Assembly (NCBI GenBank): GCA_903919205.1
Contig: CAIXHE010000048.1
Location: 1-37,693 of the forward strand
Source: an uncultured Opitutaceae bacterium
Lineage (GTDB): Bacteria; Verrucomicrobiota; Verrucomicrobiia; Opitutales; Opitutaceae
Length of the DNA stretch: 37,693 bases
Reading direction: 5' to 3'
Part shown: one piece after another, positions 15,778 through 24,597 of the stretch
Layout of the letters: each line of letters opens with the position of its first letter
How positions within the stretch are numbered: the stretch's first letter is position 1
The notes under the pieces: model-generated
Databases searched by the model: none
Told to the model about the DNA's origin: nothing
Seen by the model: only the letters and a program-made list of their open reading frames with translations
Position numbers and translations under genes: made by a program

Positions 15778-17034
15778 ATGGCTGAACTCGTAGGCAATAT
15801 TCTTGTGGGCCAATCTGGCGGTCCCACCTCCGTGATCAACGCTAGCCTTGCCGGCATCGTGGCCGAGGCCCTTAACCATGAGGCGATCGAGGAGATCTAC
15901 GGTGGCCTGAACGGCGTCTTGGGCATTCTGCAGGAAGATCTTGTGGACTTGGCGTCCGAGTCGCAGCAGCAGATCCGCGCCCTCAGGCACACCCCCGGCG
16001 CGGCCCTCGGAACCTGCCGCTACAAGCTGAAGAAGCAGCAGGACTTCGAGCGCGTGCTGGAGGTCTTCAAGGCCCACAACATCCGCTACTTCTTCTACAT
16101 CGGCGGCAACGACAGCCAGGACACGGCCGACAAGATCTCGAAGCTCGCCCAGCAGCAGGGCTACGAGCTGCGCGTGATCGGTGTTCCGAAGACGATCGAC
16201 AACGACCTGACGGGCACGGACCACTGCCCGGGCTACGGCAGCGTGATCAAGTACCTCGCCACGACCGTGCGCGAGGTGGCCGCCGACAACGAGGCGATGG
16301 GCCAGGGCGACCTGGTGTCGATCATCGAGGTGATGGGCCGCAGCGCCGGCTGGATCGCGGCCGGTGCCGCGCTCGCCAAGCGCCGCGACCACCCCCATGA
16401 CCCCCCGCACCTGATCCTCCTCCCCGAGGTCCCTTTCAACCAGGAGAAGGTGGTCGAGGACGTGCGCCGGGTGCTCAAGCGCGAGCGCTACTGCCTGATC
16501 GTCGTCGCCGAGGGCCTGGTGGATGCCGACGGCAACTACCTGGCGGCCGACGCCTCCACCGATGCCTTCGGCCACGCCAAGCTTGGCGGCGCCGGCGAGG
16601 CCCTGGGTGAGATCCTCGAGGCGGCCATCCCGAACACGAAGGTCCGCGTCGCCCGCCCCGGCCTCGTCCAGCGCGCGGCCGCGCATCTGGCCTCCAAGAC
16701 CGACGTCGACGAGGCCTTCCTCGCCGGCCAGGCCGCCGTCCGCGCCGCGATCGCGGGCGAGACCGACAAGATGGTGACCCTCGTGCGCGGCGACACCGAG
16801 CACTACACGGTCGAGACCGGCCTCGCCCCCCTCTCCGAGATCGCCAACGGCACGAAGAAGCTTCCCCGCGAGTGGATCAACGAGGACCTGGTGAGCATGA
16901 ACTTCCAGTTCCTGCGCTACGCCCAGCCGCTGATCCAGGGCGAGGTCGTGCTGCCGCACGACGCCGGGGTGCCGACCTACGCCCGCCTCGACAAGGTCCG
17001 CGTGGACAAGGCGCTGCCGGCCTACGAGGTCTGA
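15778..17034 (+). CDS. Pyrophosphate-dependent 6-phosphofructokinase
   Basis: A 418-residue glycolytic enzyme that phosphorylates fructose 6-phosphate. VGQSGGPTSVINASLAG is the N-terminal phosphate-binding loop. IGGNDS (about 108-113) replaces the ATP-type GGDGS, and the catalytic loop reads PKTIDNDL (137-144). Lys in place of Gly before TIDND is the known marker for PPi rather than ATP as donor. MGRSAGWIAAGAAL and PEVPF are the sugar-phosphate-binding motifs. The length exceeds the short ATP enzymes (about 320). The ATG is preceded by CAATTTCTCAA with no Shine-Dalgarno. Its last 13 bases overlap the convergent CstA gene. Confidence 0.92.
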   Translation: MAELVGNILVGQSGGPTSVINASLAGIVAEALNHEAIEEIYGGLNGVLGILQEDLVDLASESQQQIRALRHTPGAALGTCRYKLKKQQDFERVLEVFKAHNIRYFFYIGGNDSQDTADKISKLAQQQGYELRVIGVPKTIDNDLTGTDHCPGYGSVIKYLATTVREVAADNEAMGQGDLVSIIEVMGRSAGWIAAGAALAKRRDHPHDPPHLILLPEVPFNQEKVVEDVRRVLKRERYCLIVVAEGLVDADGNYLAADASTDAFGHAKLGGAGEALGEILEAAIPNTKVRVARPGLVQRAAAHLASKTDVDEAFLAGQAAVRAAIAGETDKMVTLVRGDTEHYTVETGLAPLSEIANGTKKLPREWINEDLVSMNFQFLRYAQPLIQGEVVLPHDAGVPTYARLDKVRVDKALPAYEV

Positions 17035-19064
17035 TCGGCCGAGGCCGCCACGAAGGGCTCCTCCCGCAGGTCCGGCGCCCGCCGGCCCGCGAGGAGCTGC
17101 CACCACACGCGCGCGTTCGCGAGCACGACGACCGCGACAAGCGCCAGGAACACGGCCGTCACCGCGGCGTCCACGCGCGCGTTGAGCGCCTGCCTCGGCG
17201 ACGCGGCTGAGGCCGCAGCGGCGAGGAAGCCGAGCCGGGGGTCCTGGCTGAAGATCTTCATCCAGCCGGCCGTCAGGGTGACCGCGAGCAGCCAGGCGAG
17301 CGGAAGGAGGGTGACCCACAGGTAGCGCGCCCGGCCCATCTTGATCAGCACCGTGGTTCCAAGCGCCAGCGCGATCACCGCAAGGAGCTGGTTGGCTATG
17401 CCGAAGATGGGCCAGAGGGAGTTGATGCCGCCCAGCGGGTCGACGACGCCCTGGTAGAGGAACCAGCCCCACGCGGAGACAAAGAGCGCGGTCGCCCCCA
17501 CGTTGCCCGCGAGCGAGCGGGTGTCGGCGAGCGGCTTCCACACGAGGCCGAGGAGATCCTGGACGAGGAAGCGGCCCACCCGCGTGCCGGCGTCGATCGT
17601 GGTCAGGATGAACAGCGCCTCGAACATGATCGCGAAGTGGTACCAGACCGCGAGCGCCGCACGGCTCCTGAAGACCCCCGAGAGCATGCGGGCCATGCCA
17701 AGCGCGAAGGTCGGGGCACCCCCCGCGCGGCCCACCATCGTGCGCTCGCCCACGCTGGCAGCGAGGGCCGACATGTCGGCGGGGGTCACGGGGAAGCCCA
17801 GCTCGCTCACGTGCCGGGTCACGGCCGCCGGGTCGCCCTTCATGTTGATCGAGAAGTACTCGCCGGGGGCCATGGCGCAGGCCGCGATGATCGCCATCAC
17901 CCCGACGCACATCTCGGTCAGCATCGCCCCGTAGCCGATTACGCGGATGTCGGCCTCCCGGGCGACGATCTTCGGCGTGGTGCCCGACGAGACCACGGCG
18001 TGGAAGCCCGACACCGCAGCGCACGCGATCGTGATGAAGCAGAACGGGAAGACGGGCCCCGCAAAGACGGGGCCCGAGCCGTCGATGAACCGCGTCACGG
18101 CCGGCATGCGCAGCATCGGCGAGAGCACGACGATCGCGACGCCGAGCGCCGCGATCGTGCCGATCTTCATGAAGGTGCTCAGGTAGTCCCTCGGGGCCAG
18201 GATGAGCCAGACCGGGACGATCGAGGCCACCAGGCCGTAGCCCATGATCCACCAGGCGAGCGCCGTGCCGCGCACGCTGAGGAGCGCCTCCATGCGCGTG
18301 CCGGGCAGGAACTGCCCGCCCCAGACGGCGGCAAGCAGCAGCACGAGGCCGGCCGCCGTCACCGCGCCGAGGCGCGCGCCGAGGCGCAGCGCGACGCCCA
18401 TGGCGACCGCGATCGGGAGGGTCGAGGCGACCGTGAAGACCCCCCAAGGAGACTCGGCGAGGGCGTTCACGACCACGAGCGCGAGCACCGCCAGCAGGAT
18501 GACCGAGATGGCGGTCACGCTGACGAGCGCCACGAGGCCCGCAAACGGGCCCACCTCGTCGCGCACCATCTGGCCGAGCGACTTGCCCCGGCGCCGGACC
18601 GAGCAGAAGAGGGTGACGCTGTCGTGGACGGCGCCCCCGAAGACGGCGCCGATCAGGATCCACAGCAGGCCCGGCAGGTAGCCGAACTGGGCCGCGAGGA
18701 CCGGCCCGACGAGGGGGCCCGGTCCCGCGATCGCGGCAAAGTGGTGGCCGAAGACGACCCAGCGGTGGGTCTTCACGAAGTCGCGGCCGTCCGAGTGCGT
18801 CTGCGCCGGCGTCGCGCGCAGGTCGTCGACCGTGAGCACGCGCGCCATGAGCCAGGCCGCGTGGAAGCGGTAGGCGATCGCGAACGTGCAGGCCGCCGCG
18901 ACCACCATCCAGAGGGCGCTCACCGGCTCCCCGCGCGAGCCCGCGAGCACGGCGACGCTCGAGGCGCCCGCCAGCGAGACGGCGGCCCACCCCGCGACGC
19001 GTGCCGTGCGCACGAGGGGGGCGGTGGCGGACGGGGCGAGGGGGGAGGTCGCAGCCTGGGCCAT
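17022..19064 (-). CDS. cstA: CstA-family carbon starvation protein (peptide/pyruvate-type transporter)
   Basis: A 680-residue polytopic inner-membrane protein. The family block spans about residues 95-175: DFVKTHRWVVFGHHFAAIAGPGPLVGP, VFGGAVHDSVTLF and RRRGKSLGQMVRDEVG. Later it has GFHAVVSSGTTPK, the Ala-rich DMSALAASVGERTMVGRAGGAP, and SLWPIFGIANQLLA. E. coli CstA (701 residues) and the pyruvate transporter BtsT belong to this family, so peptide or pyruvate uptake under carbon limitation is likely. Start: the ATG at 19062-19064 begins a normal short polar N-terminus. The upstream in-frame start at 19187 would run over the start of the divergent gene. The 3' end overlaps the phosphofructokinase gene by 13 bases, tail to tail. 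Confidence 0.92.
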   Translation of the reverse strand: MAQAATSPLAPSATAPLVRTARVAGWAAVSLAGASSVAVLAGSRGEPVSALWMVVAAACTFAIAYRFHAAWLMARVLTVDDLRATPAQTHSDGRDFVKTHRWVVFGHHFAAIAGPGPLVGPVLAAQFGYLPGLLWILIGAVFGGAVHDSVTLFCSVRRRGKSLGQMVRDEVGPFAGLVALVSVTAISVILLAVLALVVVNALAESPWGVFTVASTLPIAVAMGVALRLGARLGAVTAAGLVLLLAAVWGGQFLPGTRMEALLSVRGTALAWWIMGYGLVASIVPVWLILAPRDYLSTFMKIGTIAALGVAIVVLSPMLRMPAVTRFIDGSGPVFAGPVFPFCFITIACAAVSGFHAVVSSGTTPKIVAREADIRVIGYGAMLTEMCVGVMAIIAACAMAPGEYFSINMKGDPAAVTRHVSELGFPVTPADMSALAASVGERTMVGRAGGAPTFALGMARMLSGVFRSRAALAVWYHFAIMFEALFILTTIDAGTRVGRFLVQDLLGLVWKPLADTRSLAGNVGATALFVSAWGWFLYQGVVDPLGGINSLWPIFGIANQLLAVIALALGTTVLIKMGRARYLWVTLLPLAWLLAVTLTAGWMKIFSQDPRLGFLAAAASAASPRQALNARVDAAVTAVFLALVAVVVLANARVWWQLLAGRRAPDLREEPFVAASADQTS

Positions 19065-19185
19065 GGCTTCGGGGGGGGTGGCCGGTACGTTGGAGGCTCC
19101 CGGGGCCGCCCGCAAGCGCGCGGCGGCACTTGTTGGTTTGCCTCGGGCGGCGGCCCTCTCCCATCGTGGCCCGACTTCGCCCCCC

Positions 19186-20142
19186 ATGGCCCCCTTCCCC
19201 GAATCCCCGCGCCCGCCCCGGGCGACCGCCGCCGCGCTGATCGGCGGGGGCCTGTGGCTCGCGCTGGCCGGGCTCGCGCTCCTCGTGCCCCCGGACGGAC
19301 GCGAGCACGGCGACCTCGGGGAGTTCGTGGGCCGCTTCCATCCGCTCCTCGTGCACGTGCCCGTGGCCCTGCTGCTGGTCGTCCCCCTGATGGACCTCGC
19401 CTCGCGTCTCCATCGCCGGGCGGACCTGGCGATCGCAGCCGGATGGGTGCTCGCCCTGGCGGTCTTCGCGGCCTACACGGCGGCGATCGACGGATGGCTG
19501 CTCGCATGGAGCGGGGGCTTCCGAGGCCGCGACGTGACGCGGCACATGTGGGGAGGCGTCTGGCTGTCGGCCGTGTCCGCAGCGGCGCTCTGGGCCCGCG
19601 CGCGCGCCCCCCGAGCCGCCTACGTCGTTCTGATCACAGCCTCCGTAGCCCTGGTCGCGTGGACCGGGCATTTCGGGGGGGCCCTCAGCCACGGCGACGG
19701 GTTCCTGACCGACAAGATGCCCGGGCGGATGCGGGGATGGTTCGGGATGGCCCCGATGGAGGCCCCCGCGGCGCCGATCACCCCTGCCGTTCCCGCCGGG
19801 CCCTCCAAGGACGCCGGCGGCGCCGCCACCGCCGACCCGGCGAGCCCCCTCTATTACGAGGTGCACGTGGCGCCGCTCTTCGCGCGCAGCTGCGTCTCCT
19901 GCCACAAGGCCGACAAGCACAAGGGCGGCCTGCGCATGGACACCTACGAGCTGCTGATGCGCGGGGGCTCCGACGGGCCCGCGCTGGTCCCCGGCCATGC
20001 GGCCACAAGCGAGATCCTCCGGCGCGTCCGCCTGCCGGTCAGCGACGACGACTACATGCCGAGCAACGGCGAGAAACCGCTGACTGCCCAGGAGATGGAC
20101 ATGGTGGAGCGCTGGATCGCCGCCGGGGCCAGGGGCCGGTAG
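19186..20142 (+). CDS. DUF2231-type membrane protein with planctomycete-type cytochrome c domain
   Basis: A 318-residue fusion. Residues 12-165 hold about four membrane segments, with FVGRFHPLLVHVPVALLLV (about 47-65) typical of DUF2231 proteins. A Pro/Ala linker leads to a cytochrome c domain with haem motif CVSCH (236-240), KHKGGLRMDTYELLMRGG and the likely sixth ligand in DYMPSNG (Met291), as in the planctomycete cytochrome C type. The haem domain should be periplasmic. Start: the ATG at 19186 is chosen because upstream in-frame sequence overlaps the CstA start region. The DsbD-type gene follows 38 bases later on the same strand, which fits, since c-type haem attachment needs reduced cysteines. 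Confidence 0.85.
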   Translation: MAPFPESPRPPRATAAALIGGGLWLALAGLALLVPPDGREHGDLGEFVGRFHPLLVHVPVALLLVVPLMDLASRLHRRADLAIAAGWVLALAVFAAYTAAIDGWLLAWSGGFRGRDVTRHMWGGVWLSAVSAAALWARARAPRAAYVVLITASVALVAWTGHFGGALSHGDGFLTDKMPGRMRGWFGMAPMEAPAAPITPAVPAGPSKDAGGAATADPASPLYYEVHVAPLFARSCVSCHKADKHKGGLRMDTYELLMRGGSDGPALVPGHAATSEILRRVRLPVSDDDYMPSNGEKPLTAQEMDMVERWIAAGARGR

Positions 20143-20180
20143 GCACTTGCGGCGGGCCCCCACCTGGTCAAAGTGCCTCC

Positions 20181-22286
20181 ATGGTGCCGACCTTCACGCA
20201 ACGCATCCTGTCAGCCGTGGCCTGTGCCGCCCTCGCGGGCCTCTGCACGGCCCGCGCGCAGGTGCAGGCCACGCTCGTGGCCGAGGATGCCGCCGTCCAG
20301 GCCGGCCGGCCCGTGGTCGTGGCGCTCCACCTGGTGCACGAGCCCCACTGGCACTCCTATTGGGTCAACCCCGGCACCGGCCTGCCCACCACGCTCAAAT
20401 GGACGCTTCCCGCCGGCTGGAAGGCCGGTGACATCCAGTGGCCGGCCCCCATCCTGCTCCTGGACGGCCACGGGGCGGTGATCGGGAACGGCTACGAGGG
20501 CGACCTCCTGCTGCCCGTCACCCTCACGCCTCCGGCCTCGCTGCCCCCGGGCGTACCCGTCGAGATCCGGGCCGAGGCCGACTGGCTGATGTGCCGGGAA
20601 GAGTGCGTGCCGGGAGGCGCCAAGCTCTCGATCACCCTGCCCGTCTCGGCCGGAGCCCCGCCTGCCGACCCCACCTGGGGCACCCGGATCCACCGGGTGA
20701 TCGCGTCGCTGCCCGCAACCGATCCCGCCTGGGCGGTCGACGCCTCGCGCGATGCGTCCCACGCGGTGCTTCGGATTCGGCCGAGCGGCACGGTCCCGGG
20801 CGCCCCGGTGGACGCCGCCGGGCTGCATTTTTTCTCCGAGGACGGTCTGGTGGCCACCGACCAGCCCCAGGCAGCCGCGTCCGACGGCCACGGGGGCTTC
20901 ACGCTCACGCTGCCCGTCTCGCCTGATGCGCCCAAGGACGCCGCCCGGCTCGTCGGAGTCGTCACCTCGCCCAAGGGCTGGCGGGCCGACGGCTCGCTTG
21001 CCGGGCTGCGCATCGACACGGCCTTCGGGGCGGCGCCCCTCCCGGCCGGGGACCCTGCCTCCGCTCCCGCGGCCGGGGCGGCGCCCTCCGTCAGCCTCGC
21101 GGCGACGCTCCTGCTCGCCTTCCTCGGCGGCCTCATCCTCAACCTGATGCCCTGCGTCTTCCCGGTGCTCGGCATCAAGATCCTCGGATTCGTGAACCAG
21201 TCGGGGGCCGACCGCCGCAAGGTCACGCTGCACGGGCTCGTGTTCGCGGGCGGCGTCCTGGTCTCCTTCTGGGTCCTGGCGGGCGTCCTCGCGGTGCTCC
21301 GGGCCGGGGGCAGCCAGCTGGGCTGGGGCTTCCAGCTCCAGTCGCCCGCGTTCGTCTTCGGGCTCGCGGCGGCGATGCTCGCGTTCGCGCTCAACATGAG
21401 CGGCGTGTTCGAGTTCGGGCTCTCCGCGACCGGGTTCGGATCGGGTCTCCAGTCGAAGTCGGGCCTCATCGGCTCCTTCCTGACGGGCGTGCTGGCGACG
21501 GTGGCCGCGACCCCGTGCGCCGCGCCGTTCCTCGCCCCTGCGCTCGGCGCGGCCCTCGCGCTCCCCACGGCCGAGTCGTTCGCGATCTTCACGGTGATCG
21601 GCATCGGGCTGTCCTTCCCCTACCTGCTGCTCTCCGTGTTTCCCTCTGCGGTGCGGGTGCTGCCGCGACCGGGCGCGTGGATGGAGACCTTCAAGCAGGC
21701 GATGGCGTTCCCGCTCTACGCGACCGTCGCCTACCTCGTCTGGGTGCTCGCGGGGCAGGTCCCGGACGCCGGTTTCCTCTCCGCGCTCTTCGGGCTCGTG
21801 CTGGTCGCCATGGGCGTCTGGGTCTACGGCCGCTGGAACGCGCCCGGAGCGACCGCGGGGCGTTCCCGGTTCGGCAAGGTCGCCTGCGTCGGGCTCCTCG
21901 TGCTGGGCGGCTGGGCCGGCTGGCCCACCCAGGCCTCCCCCATGGAGGTCACCTGGGACAAGTGGAGCCCCGAGGCCGTGGAGAAGCTCCGCTCGGAGCA
22001 CCGGATCGTCTACGTGGACTTCACCGCGCGCTGGTGCGCCACGTGCCAGGCCAACAAGCGCGTGGTGTTCCACTCGGCCGAGGTGCTGCGCGCCTTCCGC
22101 GACCGCCATGTCGCCACCCTGCGGGCGGACTGGACCAACAAGGATCCCCAGATCACGGGGGAGCTGGCGCGTTACCACCGGGCTGCGGTCCCCTTCAACC
22201 TCGTGTGGCTGCCTGGCAGGGAGGCACCGGTCATCCTGCCCGAGCTCTTGTCCCCGAACGTGGTGCTGGAGAGCCTCCGTAAATAA
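20181..22286 (+). CDS. DsbD-family thiol:disulfide interchange protein
   Basis: A 701-residue protein that passes reducing power across the inner membrane to periplasmic thiols. A signal-like N-terminus (1-26) leads to a periplasmic alpha domain with the pair C138/C142 in CREECVPGG. The membrane domain (about 305-585) has C325 in NLMPCVFPVLGIK and C446 in ATPCAAPFLAPALG, the transmembrane redox cysteines. A C-terminal thioredoxin domain has C619/C622 in TARWCATCQ. All three redox pairs are present, so the protein looks functional. The upstream open frame is a chance extension; ATG 20181 fits the signal peptide. It follows the cytochrome c gene. Base composition changes sharply just after its stop codon. 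Confidence 0.92.
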   Translation: MVPTFTQRILSAVACAALAGLCTARAQVQATLVAEDAAVQAGRPVVVALHLVHEPHWHSYWVNPGTGLPTTLKWTLPAGWKAGDIQWPAPILLLDGHGAVIGNGYEGDLLLPVTLTPPASLPPGVPVEIRAEADWLMCREECVPGGAKLSITLPVSAGAPPADPTWGTRIHRVIASLPATDPAWAVDASRDASHAVLRIRPSGTVPGAPVDAAGLHFFSEDGLVATDQPQAAASDGHGGFTLTLPVSPDAPKDAARLVGVVTSPKGWRADGSLAGLRIDTAFGAAPLPAGDPASAPAAGAAPSVSLAATLLLAFLGGLILNLMPCVFPVLGIKILGFVNQSGADRRKVTLHGLVFAGGVLVSFWVLAGVLAVLRAGGSQLGWGFQLQSPAFVFGLAAAMLAFALNMSGVFEFGLSATGFGSGLQSKSGLIGSFLTGVLATVAATPCAAPFLAPALGAALALPTAESFAIFTVIGIGLSFPYLLLSVFPSAVRVLPRPGAWMETFKQAMAFPLYATVAYLVWVLAGQVPDAGFLSALFGLVLVAMGVWVYGRWNAPGATAGRSRFGKVACVGLLVLGGWAGWPTQASPMEVTWDKWSPEAVEKLRSEHRIVYVDFTARWCATCQANKRVVFHSAEVLRAFRDRHVATLRADWTNKDPQITGELARYHRAAVPFNLVWLPGREAPVILPELLSPNVVLESLRK

Positions 22287-22311
22287 GGCCTCGAAGGCAT
22301 ATTTCTTAAAG

Positions 22312-22321
22312 ATCGTTAGGC
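22312..22321 (+). repeat. 10-bp direct repeat, left copy
   Basis: ATCGTTAGGC occurs here, 26 bases after the DsbD stop, and again at 25469-25478 near the other end of the low-G+C island. It could be a target-site or attachment remnant. A chance match of this length across two flanks of a few hundred bases is uncommon but not excluded. Confidence 0.35.
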
Positions 22322-22472
22322 ACTTTACGTTGAGGATATATACAACCCTCTTTGTAGTGGTGTTTATCCTATTAGGAACGCCTTTTCAGGAATCGAAGCG
22401 ATCCACTTACTTTCACACGGATCTAGTCATAAGACAAATGTTACAACTGCATTGCTGCTAGGTGAAGATTGT

Positions 22473-22488
22473 CGGCTTGAGCAAGCCG
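22473..22488. other. Short hairpin upstream of the tailspike-like gene
   Basis: CGGCTT-GAGC-AAGCCG is a 6-bp stem with a 4-base loop in the 269-base spacer before the tailspike-like gene. No T-run follows. Apart from this hairpin and the left direct-repeat copy, the spacer holds nothing recognisable. Confidence 0.3.
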
Positions 22489-22555
22489 TACTTGCCAATC
22501 ATTTCGATTAGTACCGACACTCCCATTGCGGCTTAGACCCAGCCCAAGAATCGAA

Positions 22556-24400
22556 ATGACCATCGTGGCTACTATCTCCGCTCTTAAATCGGTAACCGTT
22601 TCCGGATTGCCCTCCAACGAGCTGGCGTATGTAGCGGGATACTATTCTGCGTACGATGGGGGCGGCGGGTTCTTTAGCTATAGTTCGGCATCGAGCGCAG
22701 CTGACAACGGCGGTACGACCATTGCGCCAACGTCAGGCAGCGGCCGTTGGCTGCGCGTGGTAGAAAGCGACTTAAACGTATTATGGTTTGGAGCCCTTGG
22801 CGACGGCGCTACGGACAATTCCTCCACCTTTCAGAACGTAATCAACGCCGCTCTCGCCATAGAAGCTACGATCTACGTTCCCGCCGGACGCTTCAAGATT
22901 GGAAACTCACTTTTGGCTAACGGCGCTCTACGCATCCGAGGCGACGGGTATTCCAGCGTAATCGACGGCAGCGGGAACTATTATTCTGGAGACTCTTCGA
23001 AAGATGTAGGATTCGGGATCACGGTAGCTTCTCAACTTGGTACCACGGCCTATACAAGCACTGGAAACCTTTACGCAGGCACGACCTCACTGGCTTTGAA
23101 TTCGGTCTCAGGCTTGTCGGTCGGTAGCGATATTTATCTCGAGCTAGGAGTCTCAGCGAGTGATTCAAGCCAGCCCTTTTATCGCATGTTTGCTAAGGTC
23201 ACGGCGATTGCGGGCACCACGATCACTCTAGATAATGGAGTGCCTGAAGACATAAATGGGACTTCCCATAATTTATGGCTGAACTTGGTTCCCGCGCGAA
23301 ACGTTAGTATCACGAACCTGCGTTTCCATAATTTCCACTTTTCCTTGAATAAGATGGAGAACGGCGTAGTCGCCGACCTCTATTTTGACTCTACCAACTC
23401 CTGTTTCCTCGTCACCAATTGCTACAATACGGCTTTCAATCGGGTTTATGTCGAAGTTCTTCAGGGGCTCGCTAATATCGGAATCGCATCGATGTACGGA
23501 TGGGTTATACAGGGTTGGGGCATGTACAACGTTACCGCACACGATATTCGGGTGAGAAACTTGCGAGGTGTTCCCTTTTTCTCATGCGAGGCAGAATCAC
23601 GCCAAGTGTTCATGAACGAAATTCATTTGGGGTTGGCGGATGCTGTCGGTAATACGCAGCAGATCCCAGTCTTTGCTAGCGCTGGCATTTCTTCCCCACG
23701 CCCCATACACGTCCGGGATCTCTATATCAACGTGCTTGCGTCGAGTAATATTTTTAACTGTGCGATCGGTTCTGTTTTTTATACCAACGTATACATCACT
23801 GGTAACGGAACCGCTGGATCAGCATATTCTCAGCCACCCTTTATTCTGTTACCATTGGCACAGGTGGCCGGAACACTTTATTATAAGAACCAGACCTACT
23901 TCCTAAGAAAACAGTTCCGAAGGCTAATTCATGTTGCACCCGGTACCGGAGCTTCGTTCTACGATCTGGGTGTTAAAGGGCTTCTTACGCAGCTTCGACT
24001 CTTCGCAAGTAATCTTACAGGCATTTCATTTGTCGGGCACTCCAATACGAGCGCGAGCGGGGACAACCTACTTTCATCTCTTACGACGAATCAATTTTCC
24101 GGGCCCCTAGTGACTTCGACCTACATTGGCGTCGGCAATCCGAGCTATTTCTCGGACGATGTCATTCTGCAGACAACTACAGACGGCACGCAGTCACCGG
24201 TCGCCTATTTGGTCGCTGAGGGCGAAGCTCTAGTCTCACCTACCGACGCGGAACTTGCGCCCGAGACATTGATTGGCGGTGCGGCGCCATCTACGAGTGC
24301 GGCCTTCGTTGGCCAATACTTTTTGGACGTGGTGAACGATATATTATATTATGCGAAAACGGTTGGTTCTGGAGCAAGCGATTGGCTGGCCTTGAACTAG
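22556..24400 (+). CDS. Phage-tailspike-like pectate-lyase-fold (right-handed beta-helix) protein
   Basis: A protein of 614 residues. The N-terminal part has the phage-tailspike-style sequence YSAYDGGGGFFSYSS, NGGTTIAPTSGSGRW and LNVLWFGALGDGATDNSSTFQ. The last is the opening of the Pectate_lyase_3 beta-helix domain. A long region rich in Asn, Thr, Ser and short strands follows (about 95-440). The C-terminus (GQYFLDVVNDILYYAKTVGSGASDWLALN, in overlapping parts) resembles small terminal modules of phage tail proteins. No signal peptide is seen. Start: ATG 22556; the in-frame TTG at 22526 is less likely. Codon use is far less G+C-rich than its neighbours. It could be a polysaccharide depolymerase, a tail-fibre relic or a surface polysaccharide enzyme; catalytic residues cannot be assigned. 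Confidence 0.75.
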   Translation: MTIVATISALKSVTVSGLPSNELAYVAGYYSAYDGGGGFFSYSSASSAADNGGTTIAPTSGSGRWLRVVESDLNVLWFGALGDGATDNSSTFQNVINAALAIEATIYVPAGRFKIGNSLLANGALRIRGDGYSSVIDGSGNYYSGDSSKDVGFGITVASQLGTTAYTSTGNLYAGTTSLALNSVSGLSVGSDIYLELGVSASDSSQPFYRMFAKVTAIAGTTITLDNGVPEDINGTSHNLWLNLVPARNVSITNLRFHNFHFSLNKMENGVVADLYFDSTNSCFLVTNCYNTAFNRVYVEVLQGLANIGIASMYGWVIQGWGMYNVTAHDIRVRNLRGVPFFSCEAESRQVFMNEIHLGLADAVGNTQQIPVFASAGISSPRPIHVRDLYINVLASSNIFNCAIGSVFYTNVYITGNGTAGSAYSQPPFILLPLAQVAGTLYYKNQTYFLRKQFRRLIHVAPGTGASFYDLGVKGLLTQLRLFASNLTGISFVGHSNTSASGDNLLSSLTTNQFSGPLVTSTYIGVGNPSYFSDDVILQTTTDGTQSPVAYLVAEGEALVSPTDAELAPETLIGGAAPSTSAAFVGQYFLDVVNDILYYAKTVGSGASDWLALN

Positions 24401-24452
24401 AATTTTCCCTCCGGTCCGTTCCTATCTGTTATGGATTGCAAAAGGCAACCTT

Positions 24453-24577
24453 CGATAGGCGGCGTTCGGCAAAGATTACCGATTGGCGGCTTCCCTATAA
24501 ATGACTCCTCGATAGGTCGGTCTGTTCTAGGAATGGCGTATGTCTTAACGCCGTTTTCGTGCACGGACTGGGATAGG
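24453..24577 (+). repeat. Spaced GATAGG-type motifs in the spacer before the methyltransferase
   Basis: GATAGG (24454), GATTGG (24481), GATAGG (24511) and GATAGG (24572) occur with spacings of 27, 30 and 61 bases. The first two share the longer form CGATWGGCGGC. They occupy the 197-base spacer between the two island genes. Significance is doubtful; they may be promoter or operator repeats. Confidence 0.25.
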
Positions 24578-24597
24578 TTGACCGATCGGCCTCTTCT

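Noticed and set aside
15778-17034. Assignment as ATP-dependent phosphofructokinase
   Set aside because: The catalytic loop is PKTIDND rather than PGTIDND, and GGND replaces GGDG. Both point to pyrophosphate as phosphoryl donor.
15766-20163. Minus-strand open frame of 1465 codons across the phosphofructokinase, cstA and cytochrome genes
   Set aside because: It is a shadow frame of real genes in G+C-rich DNA. Its composition is Arg/Gly/Ala/His-rich with no domain, while each underlying gene has clear family motifs.
17637-20180. Plus-strand extension upstream of the DsbD start
   Set aside because: It is antisense to cstA and out of frame with the cytochrome gene. The DsbD signal peptide sets the start at 20181.
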